Assembly (NCBI GenBank): GCA_001871815.1
Contig: MNVP01000075.1
Span: 1-43,142 of the forward strand
Direction of reading: 5' to 3'
From: Candidatus Omnitrophica bacterium CG1_02_40_15
Lineage (GTDB): Bacteria; Omnitrophota; Gorgyraeia; Gorgyraeales; Gorgyraeaceae
DNA: 43,142 bases
The notes under the pieces were generated by a model that saw nothing but the letters and a program-made list of their open reading frames with translations, was not told the origin of the DNA and searched no databases. Positions 7,186-16,412 of this stretch are shown one piece after another. Both the position numbers and the translations under genes were made by a program. Within the stretch, counting starts at the first letter, position 1, and every line of letters starts with the position of its first letter.

Positions 7186-8424
7186 ATGAAACGTAGAGTT
7201 GTTGTTACGGGATTGGGTGTAATTTCTCCGATAGGATGCGCTAAAGAGGCTTTCTGGGCTAACCTCATAAAAGGAAAGAGCGGTATAGCGCCCTTGACTT
7301 ATTTTGATGCTAGCCAATATGAATCCCGCATTGCAGGAGAGATTAAGGATTTTGCGCCGCACCCTTTTATTTCCGTTAAAAACCTCAGAAGAATGGAGAA
7401 ATTTGTACAGTTTGGCGTAACTGCTGCGAAAAATGCTATCGATGATTCAGGCATTGATGTATCAAAGGAAGATCCTTATAGAATAGGCATTATAGTGGGT
7501 TCAGGAATAGGAAGCCTGAGAATAATAGAGGAAGAGCATAAAGTAATACTTGAAAAAGGGCCTTCTCGCATAACTCCGTTTCTTATCCCAATGCTTATAG
7601 TGAACATGGCAGCAGGCCATATATCTATCATGATAGGTGTTAAAGGCCCGAATCTATGCACTACAACAGCGTGCGCGTCTGGTTCTCACGCTATAGGCGA
7701 AGCAATGAGAATTATCCAATATGGCGACGCAGATATAATGATAGCAGGCGGAACAGAGAGCTGTATTACTACGCTTGGCATAGGAGGTTTTTGCGCATTA
7801 AAAGCTCTTTCTACTAGAAATAACGATCCAGAAAGAGCTTCCAGGCCTTTTGATAAAGATAGAGATGGCTTTGTAATGTCAGAAGGATGCGGCATTGTAA
7901 TCTTAGAAGAATTGAAGCACGCTAAGAAAAGAAACGCCAAGATATATGGCGAAGCAGTAGGATATGGCATGACCGGAGACGCATATCATATGACAGCGCC
8001 TGATCCTAAAGCAGAAGGGCCTGCCAGATGCATGCTGAATGCGTTGAAGGACGCTAATTTGAAACCCGAAGAGATATCCTATATAAATGCCCATGGAACA
8101 TCTACTCCACTTAATGATAAGATAGAAACTCTTGCTATAAAGAAAGTATTTGGAAATTTTGCGAAAAAGGTTCCTATCTCATCTACAAAATCAATGCTAG
8201 GCCATCAATTAGGCGCAGCAGGAGCAGTAGAATTTGTTATCTGCTGCCTTTCCATAGAAAGAGGCGTTATTCCTCCTACAATAAACTACGAAACCCAAGA
8301 CCCAGATTGCGATCTTGACTATGTGCCTAACAAAGCGCGCCAGTTAAAGGTCAATACCTGCCTTTCTAATTCCCTTGGCTTCGGCGGCCATAATGCCACA
8401 TTAATCGTTAAAAAATTAGCCTAA
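7186..8424 (+). CDS. fabF: Beta-ketoacyl-ACP synthase II
   Basis: Elongating condensing enzyme of fatty-acid synthesis; 412 residues from the ATG at 7186 (MKRRVVVTGLGVISPIG, the canonical start). An in-frame ATG at 7174 would add MASL from the repeat. Cys163 in TTACASGSHAIGEAM is the nucleophile, and the two His residues lie in NAHGTSTPLND and SMLGHQLGAAG. GGHNATL closes the fold. It is the last gene of the fab cluster. Its start region was evidently remodelled by the repeat array that occupies the whole upstream gap. Confidence 0.96.
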   Translation: MKRRVVVTGLGVISPIGCAKEAFWANLIKGKSGIAPLTYFDASQYESRIAGEIKDFAPHPFISVKNLRRMEKFVQFGVTAAKNAIDDSGIDVSKEDPYRIGIIVGSGIGSLRIIEEEHKVILEKGPSRITPFLIPMLIVNMAAGHISIMIGVKGPNLCTTTACASGSHAIGEAMRIIQYGDADIMIAGGTESCITTLGIGGFCALKALSTRNNDPERASRPFDKDRDGFVMSEGCGIVILEELKHAKKRNAKIYGEAVGYGMTGDAYHMTAPDPKAEGPARCMLNALKDANLKPEEISYINAHGTSTPLNDKIETLAIKKVFGNFAKKVPISSTKSMLGHQLGAAGAVEFVICCLSIERGVIPPTINYETQDPDCDLDYVPNKARQLKVNTCLSNSLGFGGHNATLIVKKLA

Positions 8425-8445
8425 TATCTGTTATTGATTTACATC

Positions 8446-8474
8446 TTGATAAGGGGTGATAAATAGTGTATATT
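8446..8474 (+). promoter_or_regulatory. Sigma70-like promoter for the small module at 8497
   Basis: TTGATA (8446-8451), a 17-base spacer and TATATT (8469-8474). The predicted transcript start is about 15 bases before the ATG at 8497. Confidence 0.6.
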
Positions 8475-8496
8475 ATATTTACGCAAAAAGAGTGAT

Positions 8497-8682
8497 ATGA
8501 GAAGTATATTAAAATTAGCCCGGCATAATACGGAAAAAGAGATAGATTTTGAATTAAAATATCTCAGGTCACTTTCGGTAAAAAAAAGATTTGAGATGAT
8601 GTTTAAAAAGACAAAAGAGATAGTCAAACTTCTGGAGAGGCATGGGCACAGAAAGCCTTTTGAGATTATTAAAAGAACATAA
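8497..8682 (+). CDS. Small protein of a nucleotidyltransferase-linked module (antitoxin-like position)
   Basis: A 61-residue basic, charged, probably all-helical protein with a LERHGHRKPFEIIKRT tail. It is preceded by a good promoter and overlapped at its end by the start of a nucleotidyltransferase-like reading frame. Short partners of this kind occur directly upstream of minimal nucleotidyltransferases. I recall the arrangement, but the protein has no catalytic motif, so the function is not assigned. The partner is broken, so this gene may be an orphan remnant. Confidence 0.55.
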   Translation: MRSILKLARHNTEKEIDFELKYLRSLSVKKRFEMMFKKTKEIVKLLERHGHRKPFEIIKRT

Positions 8683-8737
8683 GGTTGATTTTGTGATAAT
8701 TGGCGCGGCTGCTTTTCCGGTTTATGGATACCGATAG
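8642..8737 (+). pseudogene. Truncated nucleotidyltransferase (N-terminal 31 residues only)
   Basis: The ATG at 8642 opens a frame, MGTESLLRLLKEHKVDF then VIIGAAAFPVYGYR, that stops at TAG (8735-8737). The segment matches the start of DUF1814/MNT-like nucleotidyltransferases, where a 'VDFVIIGA-A-VHGY' strand-helix is followed by an R-T-D-D active site. Everything after the 'GY-R' position is missing and the next gene begins 47 bases later. It overlaps the small upstream gene by 41 bases, as in an intact pair. Confidence 0.6.
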
Positions 8738-8783
8738 TGTATAATAACAACAGATAATAAATACTTTTTAAAATACTAAAATC

Positions 8784-11700
8784 ATGAAAAAGTTTATAAT
8801 TATAATTTTTATTATATGTTCTGTTGATTTATTCACCACAAATGCCATCTTTCCTTTAGTAGATGATGCAGAAAAAAATACAACACAGGATAATCTATTA
8901 AATCCTATAATAAGGCCGCCTGATAATGCTAATCCCAAACCTCCTGAATATGCCCCAGGCGAGTTGATTGTCAAGCTCAAGCAAGGCCAGACTCTGCAAG
9001 ACATAAAGGGCTTAAATACCAAATATAATGTGAATTCCGCAGAAAAAGTTTTCCAAGATACCTCTAATCCCAAAGACAGCCTTAAGCAGATGAAGGACAA
9101 ATTAGCCAGCTTAACTGCAGAACATCAAGGATGGTATTGGCAGTTAGATAAGGATTCCAAAGAATACAAAGATTATGTTGCCAAACTTGAGAAAGAAAAA
9201 CAAGGCCTTCAGGAACAAATAAAAGCCCAGGAAGAACTTATTGCTAAGTTAGAAGAGAGGCAGAAAAGAGCTCCTGAAGGAACTACTGCCCCAAATCTGG
9301 AAAATATTTATCTTTTAGATGCTGGCCAGGATGCAAATATACCTTTAATGGCTAAGGATTATGCTAATAATCCAGCAGTAGAATACGCTGAACCAAACTA
9401 TAAAGCAAAAGCCCAGATGGTTCCAAATGACCCGTATTATTCTTCAAATAATTCATGGGGACAGGGCTATGATGATTTATGGGGCCTGAAAAAGATTCAA
9501 TGTGAAAAAGCATGGGATATAAGTAAAGGCAAAGGAGTTATCGTAGCAGTAATAGATACTGGCATAGACTATAATCATGAAGATATTGCAGGTAATATTT
9601 GGATTAATCCAGGAGAAATCTCAGATAATAATATAGATGATGACAAGAATGGTTATATTGATGATGTGAGAGGCTATGATTTTTCCTACAATGACAATAA
9701 TCCTATGGATGGCCATGGCCATGGGACTCATGTAGCAGGCACAATTGCTGGTATAGGCAATAATTATAAAGGTATTGTTGGTATTGCGCCAGAGGCTAAG
9801 GTAATGGCAGTAAAAGGCCTGGGCGATGATGGAAGCGGCTGGGATTCGGATCTTGCAAAATGCCTTATCTATTCTACTAATAATGGCGCAGATGTAATTA
9901 ATAATTCATGGGAAGGACGAGGCCTGTCAAGAATGTTAGAAGAAGCAGTGGATTACGCTTATTCTAAAGGCTGTGTTGTGGTGGCAGCAGCAGGCAATTC
10001 CAATAGATATGCTGGAGATTATTCGCCAGCAGGTTTTTTCAATGTTATCAGCGTTTCTTCCAGCAGCCATAATGACCTAAAATCAGATTTTTCAAACTGG
10101 GGAAAGATAGATGTAGCTGGGCCTGGAGGAGATAGTGGAGCCACGGGCCATATAGGAAGGAATATACTTTCTTTACGCGCCAATGGCACAGATATGTATA
10201 GAGACGGCTTATGCATTGTAGCTGACAATTATTATCGCAGCCGAGGAACTTCTATGGCTTGCCCGCATGTGGTAGGGCTAGCTGCTTTAATAATATCTAA
10301 GCATCCTGAATTTAGCAATGAGGCTGTCAGGCAGGTTTTAAGATCCTCTGCAGATGACATTGGACAGGCAGGATGGGATAAAGATTCAGGTAACGGAAGA
10401 ATAAATGCTTACAGCGCGTTAAGCATGGATTCTTACTGTTCTGCCAGGATAACTTCGCCAAAGGAAAATGAATTTAAAAAAGGAGGAGTTATTCAGATAA
10501 AAGGCAGCGCCTATGGAACAAGCTTCCAGAGTTATAAACTGGAATATAAAAAAGCTAATGACAGTTGGGTTCAGGCAGGGCCTACTTCATATAACCCTAT
10601 AAAAGACAGTATATTGGGGAATGTAACTATACCTCCTTCTACTTTTTTTGGCACGTATTATTTATCTCTTACTGTTACTGATACAAAAGGCCGCAGATTC
10701 AGGGATGTGGTAAGTATTTTGGTTGAGGCAGACAAGGACTTGCATCCAGGATGGCCATTTATTATGGAGTCAGATGGTCAGTCTACATTAAAGTCTTCGC
10801 CATTAATTGTTGATATTGACAAGGATGGCAGGAAAGAACTTGTAATTAATGATACTTCTAATAAAATATATGTTTTAAATGAAGATGGAACTTATAAAAA
10901 AGGTTGGCCTGTTGTAATTTCTGACTCTCTTGAGAACATTGGTATTAGCAGTCCAGCAGCAGCTGATTTGGATAATGATGGAAATTTAGAAATAATAATA
11001 CATGGCCTTAGATATGTTTATATATTTAATAAAGATGGAATTCCTTTACGTGGATGGCCTATAAGAGTTCAGCCTGAATATCCAAGTTTTAGCGGTTTTT
11101 CGCAAATTCCTGCTCCTGTCATAGCAGATATAGATAAGGATAAAGAATTGGAAATAATAATAGCAGGGACTGATAGGACACTTCATGTTTTAAAAAAAGA
11201 CGGGACATATATTGCTGGTTGGCCAAAGACAGATTTAGCTAATTCTGGAGCTGGGATGAGTTTTACGCTTTCAGTTGGAGATATTGATAATGATGGGGAT
11301 ATGGAAATTGTGTATATAGATGGCCTTTGTTACGAGGGGATTAAAAGAATTTTTGTGTTTCATCATGACGGTAGAATTGCCAGTGGCTGGCCTAAGGAAC
11401 TTAATGAGTCTGTTGTTTGCTCTCCTGTTATGGGAGATATAGACGGAGATAATGATCTAGAGATTATAATAGGAAGCAGCGCGCTAGAAGCAGATTATAC
11501 AGGGACGCCCGTAGTATATGCATATCATCATAATGGCGAGATTGTGGCTGGCTGGCCTAAAAGACTGGACAATAAAGAGCAAATAGCAGGCATTTCTTTA
11601 GCTGATATTAATATGGATGGATATCCTGAGGTAATTGTTTCGGTAAATATAATAGATTTTACTAATCCGTTTTTTCCTTGGCCTCGCTATGGCGTTATTT

Positions 11701-12728
11701 ATGTCCTTGGGAAAAATGGAGAGATTATTTGGAAAGGAAACAGAACAGACGGAGCGCCGCTTTATTCTACGCCCATTGTAGCAAATATTAATACAGACAG
11801 CCGCATGGAAATAATTATCGCAGCAGGATTGTGGCAGACAGGAGAAGGGGCTATTGTTGTATTTGATGATAAAGGCAGGCAGATTGAGAATCTGTCAAGA
11901 TATGCGCCATATTTGTTCTGGGCATCTCCTGCAGTAGGGGATATTGATGGCGATGGAAAATTAGAACTTACTGCAGTTACTGCTAATGGCATGATCTTGG
12001 CATGGGATACAAATGGTGAAAATAAGATAGAAAATACGCCATGGCCGCTATTTCAGCATGATGTCCAGCGCGCAGGGGTTTATGTAAAGGCATCTTTCGC
12101 GCCTGATCTCGCAGTTAGTAACATTAAGTTCTATACGCCAGGGACAGAACAGGAAGTTATCCCACAGCCAAAAAAGCCAGTTACCTGTAAGGCTATTCTT
12201 AAAAACCAGAGCAATGTTACTGCAAAAGGTTTTAAGATAAAGTGGTTCTTAGATGGCAAAGAGGTCAAATATGCCAGCCATGATAAACTGGCTGCAGGTG
12301 AAGTGTCTAATGACCCGAGTGTTTATTTTGAATGGATACTTTCAGTAGGTAATCACATTTTAAGGTTTGTTGCTGACACTAACAATGAAGTTCCAGAATC
12401 TAATGAGAAAAATAATTTTTATACTAGAGTTGCGAGGGTTAAATTCGTGCCGCCTGTTGCTATTATTGGAGCAAGCCCTAAATATGGAAGATCTCCGCTT
12501 TCTGTCCAGTTTAAAGGCGATAAGTCTTATGACCCTGACGGAACAATAGTAGATTATTTATGGAATTTTGGAGATAAGGCTATTTCTAAAGAGATAAATC
12601 CTCAACATGTTTATGTAAATGCCACTAAAAGGCCCAAGGTTTATATAGCAAAACTTACCGTAACTGATAATCAAGGCGCTGCCAAAACCTCATTTACTAT
12701 TATAATAGTTTATCCAAAAATAAAATAG
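8784..12728 (+). CDS. Secreted subtilisin-like serine protease (S8) with beta-propeller, CARDB and PKD tail
   Basis: A 1314-residue exported protein. A signal peptide (about residues 1-21) is followed by an I9-like propeptide (PGELIVKLKQG ... VEYAEPNY) split by a charged coiled coil (about 95-165). The S8 catalytic domain has Asp258 (VIDTGID), His313 (GHGTHVAG), oxyanion Asn405 (AAAGNS) and Ser490 (GTSMACPHV). From about 655 to 1080 there are about eight FG-GAP/VCBS-like blades, each with a calcium-loop motif such as DIDKDG, DLDNDG, DIDGDN or DIDGDG plus a 'GWP' turn. A CARDB-like domain (about 1095-1200) and a PKD domain (about 1215-1312, YDPDGTIVDYLWNFGD) follow. The type II secretion genes start 150 bases downstream, so it is a natural candidate substrate. 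A weak TATAAT (8740-8745) lies upstream. Confidence 0.93.
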   Translation: MKKFIIIIFIICSVDLFTTNAIFPLVDDAEKNTTQDNLLNPIIRPPDNANPKPPEYAPGELIVKLKQGQTLQDIKGLNTKYNVNSAEKVFQDTSNPKDSLKQMKDKLASLTAEHQGWYWQLDKDSKEYKDYVAKLEKEKQGLQEQIKAQEELIAKLEERQKRAPEGTTAPNLENIYLLDAGQDANIPLMAKDYANNPAVEYAEPNYKAKAQMVPNDPYYSSNNSWGQGYDDLWGLKKIQCEKAWDISKGKGVIVAVIDTGIDYNHEDIAGNIWINPGEISDNNIDDDKNGYIDDVRGYDFSYNDNNPMDGHGHGTHVAGTIAGIGNNYKGIVGIAPEAKVMAVKGLGDDGSGWDSDLAKCLIYSTNNGADVINNSWEGRGLSRMLEEAVDYAYSKGCVVVAAAGNSNRYAGDYSPAGFFNVISVSSSSHNDLKSDFSNWGKIDVAGPGGDSGATGHIGRNILSLRANGTDMYRDGLCIVADNYYRSRGTSMACPHVVGLAALIISKHPEFSNEAVRQVLRSSADDIGQAGWDKDSGNGRINAYSALSMDSYCSARITSPKENEFKKGGVIQIKGSAYGTSFQSYKLEYKKANDSWVQAGPTSYNPIKDSILGNVTIPPSTFFGTYYLSLTVTDTKGRRFRDVVSILVEADKDLHPGWPFIMESDGQSTLKSSPLIVDIDKDGRKELVINDTSNKIYVLNEDGTYKKGWPVVISDSLENIGISSPAAADLDNDGNLEIIIHGLRYVYIFNKDGIPLRGWPIRVQPEYPSFSGFSQIPAPVIADIDKDKELEIIIAGTDRTLHVLKKDGTYIAGWPKTDLANSGAGMSFTLSVGDIDNDGDMEIVYIDGLCYEGIKRIFVFHHDGRIASGWPKELNESVVCSPVMGDIDGDNDLEIIIGSSALEADYTGTPVVYAYHHNGEIVAGWPKRLDNKEQIAGISLADINMDGYPEVIVSVNIIDFTNPFFPWPRYGVIYVLGKNGEIIWKGNRTDGAPLYSTPIVANINTDSRMEIIIAAGLWQTGEGAIVVFDDKGRQIENLSRYAPYLFWASPAVGDIDGDGKLELTAVTANGMILAWDTNGENKIENTPWPLFQHDVQRAGVYVKASFAPDLAVSNIKFYTPGTEQEVIPQPKKPVTCKAILKNQSNVTAKGFKIKWFLDGKEVKYASHDKLAAGEVSNDPSVYFEWILSVGNHILRFVADTNNEVPESNEKNNFYTRVARVKFVPPVAIIGASPKYGRSPLSVQFKGDKSYDPDGTIVDYLWNFGDKAISKEINPQHVYVNATKRPKVYIAKLTVTDNQGAAKTSFTIIIVYPKIK

Positions 12729-12732
12729 GCAT

Positions 12733-12821
12733 GGTAGTCGCAACCTTTACCCCGTTAGATAGTAAACATCTAACGGGGTTTAGGTTGCGTAACATATCGC
12801 AGGCTAAAGCCTGCGGCTACC
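12733..12821. repeat. Composite ACCCCGTTA palindrome
   Basis: The central hairpin 12739-12789 has 22-base arms (CGCAACCT..ACCCCGTTAGAT and its complement, two mismatches) around a 7-base loop. A second hairpin, CGCAGGCT-aa-AGCCTGCG, is at 12798-12815. The outer ends GGTAGTCGCA / TGCGGCTACC also pair. The ACCC(C)GTTA/TAACGGGGT ends are shared with the element inside the pseudopilin gene at 16764. It fills the gap between the protease and the gspE promoter. Confidence 0.85.
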
Positions 12822-12846
12822 GATAGCACAGAATATAGTATTTATA

Positions 12847-12875
12847 TTGTCATGGTATGCATTTTATGATAGAAT
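12847..12875 (+). promoter_or_regulatory. Sigma70-like promoter of the secretion operon; probably a leaderless gspE transcript
   Basis: TTGTCA (12847-12852), a 17-base spacer, then TAGAAT (12870-12875) with an extended -10 TGA immediately before it. The gspE ATG begins at 12882, 6 bases after the -10 box, which is where the transcript itself would start. No ribosome binding site can fit. Confidence 0.65.
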
Positions 12876-12881
12876 TTTTGC

Positions 12882-14573
12882 ATGCCTGATAAAAAGACAA
12901 GTCTTTTGGGCGAGATATTAATCCAGAAAAAACTGATTACCAAAGAGCAGCTGGAAGTTGGCTTGAATGAGCACAGAAAAACAGGGGAATTTTTAGGCGC
13001 GTCATTAATAAAGCTTGGTTTTATAAAGGAAAATGATTTATATAGCGCGCTTTCCAAGCAGTTAAATATCCCATATATTAAATTAAAAGAGCTTCAAATA
13101 GACGCAAAGATTTTTGAAAAACTTCCTGCCAAATTTACCTGCCACTATAAAGTCATGCCAGTAAAATTAGAAGAAGATACCCTGACTATTGCGACAAGGG
13201 ACCCATTAGATGTGAGGACGCTTGATGATATTAGGCTGTTTTCCGGGTTTAATGTGATTTTAGTTTTGGCAGCTGAATCTGATATATCCGAAGCTATTAG
13301 AAAATATTATGGGCTAGGCGCTGAAACAATAGAAGAGATTATAGATACAAGCGATAGGGACATGGTAATGCCTGAGACAAAAACAGAGACAATAGATGAA
13401 ATGGCAGAGGATGCGTCTATAATTAAATTTGTAAATCAGATCTTGCTTCAGGCGGTTAAGGATAATGCTACAGATATACATTTGGAGCCTTATGAAGGCG
13501 AACTTAAGACTAGATATAGGATAGACGGGGTGCTTTATGACATTCCTGTGCCAGAGGGTATAAAATATTTTCAATCTGCTGTTGTTTCCAGGATAAAGAT
13601 TATGTCTAATCTGGATATTGCAGAGCGGCGGCTTCCTCAAGATGGAAGGGTAAAGATCAGAGTAGGCGCTAATGAAATAGACCTTAGAATATCAATACTG
13701 CCAACCCAATTTGGAGAGAGCGTTGATATCAGAATTTTGAGCGGCAGTATGTTGTATAGTTTAGAAAAATTGGGGCTGCTGCGGCCTGACCTTGATATTT
13801 TAGAAAAACTTATAAAAAAGCCGCATGGCATTATTTTTGTTACAGGGCCTACAGGCAGCGGGAAAAGCACTACTCTTTATGCGTGTTTATCCAAGATAAA
13901 TAATAAAGATAGAAAGATTATTACGATAGAGGACCCTATAGAATATCAGATGAAAGGTATAACCCAGCTTCAAGTTCATCCAAGGATTGGATTGAGTTTT
14001 TCAACAGGCCTTCGTTCTATGCTCAGGCATGACCCTGATATTATGATGGTTGGGGAGGTAAGGGATTTTGAAACAGCCGAGATAACTATAAGAGTTGCGC
14101 TTACAGGGCATCTTGTATTTAGCACTTTACATACTAATGATGCCGCAGGTGGAATTACAAGGCTTCTTGATATGGGTATAGAGCCGTTTCTTGTGGCAAG
14201 TTCTGTAGAATGTTTTATTGCGCAGCGCCTTGTCCGAATTATTTGCCCTGGCTGTAAAATTGAGAAAAAGATAGATAAAAATATATTAGCCGAGTTTGGA
14301 ATAGAAAATAATACAGATAACATATCTGTATATGAAGGCAAGGGTTGCGATTCTTGTAAATTTACAGGGTATAAAGGCCGAACAGCCATATATGAATTCT
14401 TGCTTATGGATGAAGGCATTAGGGATTTAGTTTTAAAACGCGCTTCATCTGATCAAATAAAAAAGAAGGCCTTGGAATTCGGCATGCATACACTTCGCAT
14501 GGATGGCTGGGAAAAGATAAAAAAGGGCTTAACCACTATTAATGAAGTAATAAGGGTAACAGAAGAAGATTGA
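12882..14573 (+). CDS. gspE: Type II secretion/type IV pilus assembly ATPase GspE
   Basis: Cytoplasmic hexameric ATPase powering pseudopilus growth; 563 residues. A GspE/MshEN N-terminal domain (about 5-145) is followed by the CTE and ATPase region. Walker A is GPTGSGKST (322-330), the Asp box is DPIEYQ (351-356), Walker B is DIMMVGEVRD (386-395) and the His box is LTGHLVFSTLHTND. A zinc-binding tetracysteine (Cys455, 458, 489 and 492: CPGC...CDSC) is the hallmark of GspE/PilB. It is the first gene of the E-F-G-I-J-K-L-M run and appears to have its own promoter and a leaderless start. Confidence 0.96.
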   Translation: MPDKKTSLLGEILIQKKLITKEQLEVGLNEHRKTGEFLGASLIKLGFIKENDLYSALSKQLNIPYIKLKELQIDAKIFEKLPAKFTCHYKVMPVKLEEDTLTIATRDPLDVRTLDDIRLFSGFNVILVLAAESDISEAIRKYYGLGAETIEEIIDTSDRDMVMPETKTETIDEMAEDASIIKFVNQILLQAVKDNATDIHLEPYEGELKTRYRIDGVLYDIPVPEGIKYFQSAVVSRIKIMSNLDIAERRLPQDGRVKIRVGANEIDLRISILPTQFGESVDIRILSGSMLYSLEKLGLLRPDLDILEKLIKKPHGIIFVTGPTGSGKSTTLYACLSKINNKDRKIITIEDPIEYQMKGITQLQVHPRIGLSFSTGLRSMLRHDPDIMMVGEVRDFETAEITIRVALTGHLVFSTLHTNDAAGGITRLLDMGIEPFLVASSVECFIAQRLVRIICPGCKIEKKIDKNILAEFGIENNTDNISVYEGKGCDSCKFTGYKGRTAIYEFLLMDEGIRDLVLKRASSDQIKKKALEFGMHTLRMDGWEKIKKGLTTINEVIRVTEED

Positions 14574-14588
14574 TAGGATACTATACTG

Positions 14589-14674
14589 TTCGAGCGGACA
14601 GGGTGACTAATTGACAAAGCCCAGTCGAGAACTTCTCGACTGAGCTTACATTTTATGCCAGCTATGTCCGCTCG
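14589..14674. repeat. TTCTCGACT-type element, copy C (head-to-head rearranged)
   Basis: Two half-elements meet at their outer ends: TTCGAGCGGACA ... CCAGTCGAGAA, then TTCTCGACTGAG ... TGTCCGCTCGAA. The order of the two motifs is inverted relative to copies B and E, making a long palindrome centred near 14631. It fills the gspE-gspF gap and ends 10 bases before the gspF ATG. Confidence 0.85.
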
Positions 14675-14684
14675 AAGAATATTT

Positions 14685-15884
14685 ATGGCTAAATTTCTAT
14701 ATAAAGCAAAAACAGGGCCTGATAAAACCATAGAAGGAAATATTGAAGCAGATTCAGAGCAAATGGCTGCAAATAAATTAATGCAGTCAGGTTATTATCC
14801 TATATGGATCAAAAAAGAAACAGCTCAAGGTTCAGAGTTCAGGGTTCAAAGAATCAGGGCAAAAGAAATAGCCGCTTTTACAAGGCAGCTTTCGGAACTT
14901 TTAAATTCAGGTTTAGCGCTTTATAACTCATTAAATGTAATAGAGAATCAGACAGAAAATGCTCAGTTAAGATTAGTTATAAGGGGCATGAAGGATAGCA
15001 TAAAAGACGGGAACTCTTTTTCAGGTTCTTTAAAAAAATATCCAAATGTTTTTTCAGATGTGTATGTGAATCTTGTTAAGTCAGGCGAGGCAGGGAGCTT
15101 GCTCAATGAAGTGCTTGGGAATATAGCTGATTTTTTAGACAAAGAAGAAGATATGAAAGCCAAGATTATGGCAGCTTTATCTTATCCTATATTAATGGGC
15201 ATTGTAGGGGCCTTAACAATATTTATTTTAATAACATTTGTGGCGCCGAGATTAGTTAATATGCTTACTGATATGGGCCAAACCCTGCCATTAGCAACCA
15301 GGATTTTAATAGGCCTGAGCGATTTTATTAAGCGCTACTGGGTTTTGATAATTGTTTTTATAGGCGCCAGCGCGTTGCTGCTAAAAAGCGCTATGCAGCA
15401 GCCAGTTGTAAAAATGAATATAGACAGGTTAAAATTAAAACTTCCAGTTTTTGGAAACATGGTTAAACACGCAGAACTGGCAAGATTTACAAGAATGCTT
15501 TCAGCGCTTCTTAAGAACGGAGTGCCGATGTTAAGCTCTTTAAAAATAACATCCGGGATAATAGAAAATAGGATTATAAAAGAAGATTTGGATTTCATTC
15601 ATGATGATGTTAAGGCAGGTTCTACTTTAGCGCTGGCTATAAAGAAAAGAAAAAATTTTCCAATACTTATATCTAACATGACTGCGGTGGGCGAACAAGG
15701 CGGTTTTTTAGACAGGATGTTATTAAACATTGCTCATACATATGAAGTTGAGCTGGATAGGATTGTTAAAGTAATTACATCTCTTCTGGAACCTATTTTT
15801 ATTTTGGCAATCGGATTGGTGGTGGGTTTTATTGTTATTGCAATGCTTTTACCGATATTTCAGATATCGCTTACAGCGCATTAA
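14685..15884 (+). CDS. gspF: Type II secretion inner-membrane platform protein GspF
   Basis: Polytopic inner-membrane protein that couples GspE to the pseudopilus. It has 399 residues from the ATG at 14685 (MAKFLYKAKTGPDK), chosen because the upstream in-frame ATG at 14655 lies in a repeat. There are two T2SSF domains: FTRQLSELLNSGLALYNSL...SGEAGSLLNEVL and FTRMLSALLKNGVPMLSSL...VGEQGGFLDRML. Three hydrophobic segments lie near 170-195, 220-240 and at the C-terminus (ILAIGLVVGFIVIAMLLPIF). The linker near residues 46-56 is encoded by GGTTCAGAGTTCAGGGTTCA, a simple tandem that reads GSEFRVQ. Confidence 0.95.
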   Translation: MAKFLYKAKTGPDKTIEGNIEADSEQMAANKLMQSGYYPIWIKKETAQGSEFRVQRIRAKEIAAFTRQLSELLNSGLALYNSLNVIENQTENAQLRLVIRGMKDSIKDGNSFSGSLKKYPNVFSDVYVNLVKSGEAGSLLNEVLGNIADFLDKEEDMKAKIMAALSYPILMGIVGALTIFILITFVAPRLVNMLTDMGQTLPLATRILIGLSDFIKRYWVLIIVFIGASALLLKSAMQQPVVKMNIDRLKLKLPVFGNMVKHAELARFTRMLSALLKNGVPMLSSLKITSGIIENRIIKEDLDFIHDDVKAGSTLALAIKKRKNFPILISNMTAVGEQGGFLDRMLLNIAHTYEVELDRIVKVITSLLEPIFILAIGLVVGFIVIAMLLPIFQISLTAH

Positions 15885-15886
15885 TA

Positions 15887-15981
15887 TAGCTGTAAGCGAT
15901 AAGCCGTAAGTTTTAAGCTATAAACAAAAAATAAAATTTCAAGCTTTTCTTACAGCTTAAAGCTTATAACTTACAGCTTAA
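15887..15981. repeat. AT-rich AGCTGTAAG/CTTACAGCT inverted repeat
   Basis: TAGCTGTAAGCGATAAGC and the downstream AGCTTATAACTTACAGCTTA are complementary over much of their length. The spacer is AT-rich. It is the same motif set as the repeats flanking the four-helix-bundle gene (28697 and 29080). It fills the gspF-gspG gap up to the gspG ribosome binding site (ggagg). Confidence 0.82.
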
Positions 15982-15998
15982 TTTATGGAGGTTTTAAC

Positions 15999-16412
15999 AT
16001 GAGAAATAAAAATGGTTTCACGTTAATTGAACTTATGCTAGTCGTTATTATTATCGGTGTTTTAGTTTCAATGGTAGTACCTCGGCTTGCAGGCCGCTCG
16101 GAAGAAGCAAGGATAGCTGCGGCAAAAGCAGATATACGCTCTAATATTTCAGTAGCGCTTGATCTTTTTGAGCTTGATAACGGGAAATACCCTACTACTG
16201 AAGAAGGCTTATCCGCATTGAGAACAAAGCCTGGGTCAGCTTCGAACTGGAAAGGCCCATATCTTAAAAAAGAACCTGTAGATCCATGGGGCAAAAAATA
16301 TGCGTATCGTTCGCCAGGGGAACATAATCCTGATTATGATCTTTACTCTTATGGGTCCGATGGCGCAGAAGGCGGCAGCGATGATATCACTAATTGGGAA
16401 GAAAAGAAGTAG
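15999..16412 (+). CDS. gspG: Major pseudopilin GspG
   Basis: Main subunit of the type II secretion pseudopilus. It has 137 residues with a short class III leader, MRNKNG, cleaved before FTLIELMLVVIIIG, and Glu at position +5. The C-terminal GspG core is intact: LDNGKYPTTEEGLSAL, WKGPYLKK, DPWGKKYAYRSPGEH, DLYSYGSDG. The Asp-rich end, including GGSDDITNW, matches the calcium-binding loop of GspG. Ribosome binding site ggagg. The following gene starts inside its 3' end. Confidence 0.96.
   Translation: MRNKNGFTLIELMLVVIIIGVLVSMVVPRLAGRSEEARIAAAKADIRSNISVALDLFELDNGKYPTTEEGLSALRTKPGSASNWKGPYLKKEPVDPWGKKYAYRSPGEHNPDYDLYSYGSDGAEGGSDDITNWEEKK

Noticed and set aside
12367..12549. +1 frame inside the protease C-terminal region
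   Set aside because: Shadow of CARDB/PKD coding sequence; no start signal.
14655..14684. Upstream in-frame ATG for gspF
   Set aside because: Lies in the TTCTCGACT-type repeat; MAKFLYKA at 14685 is the family start.
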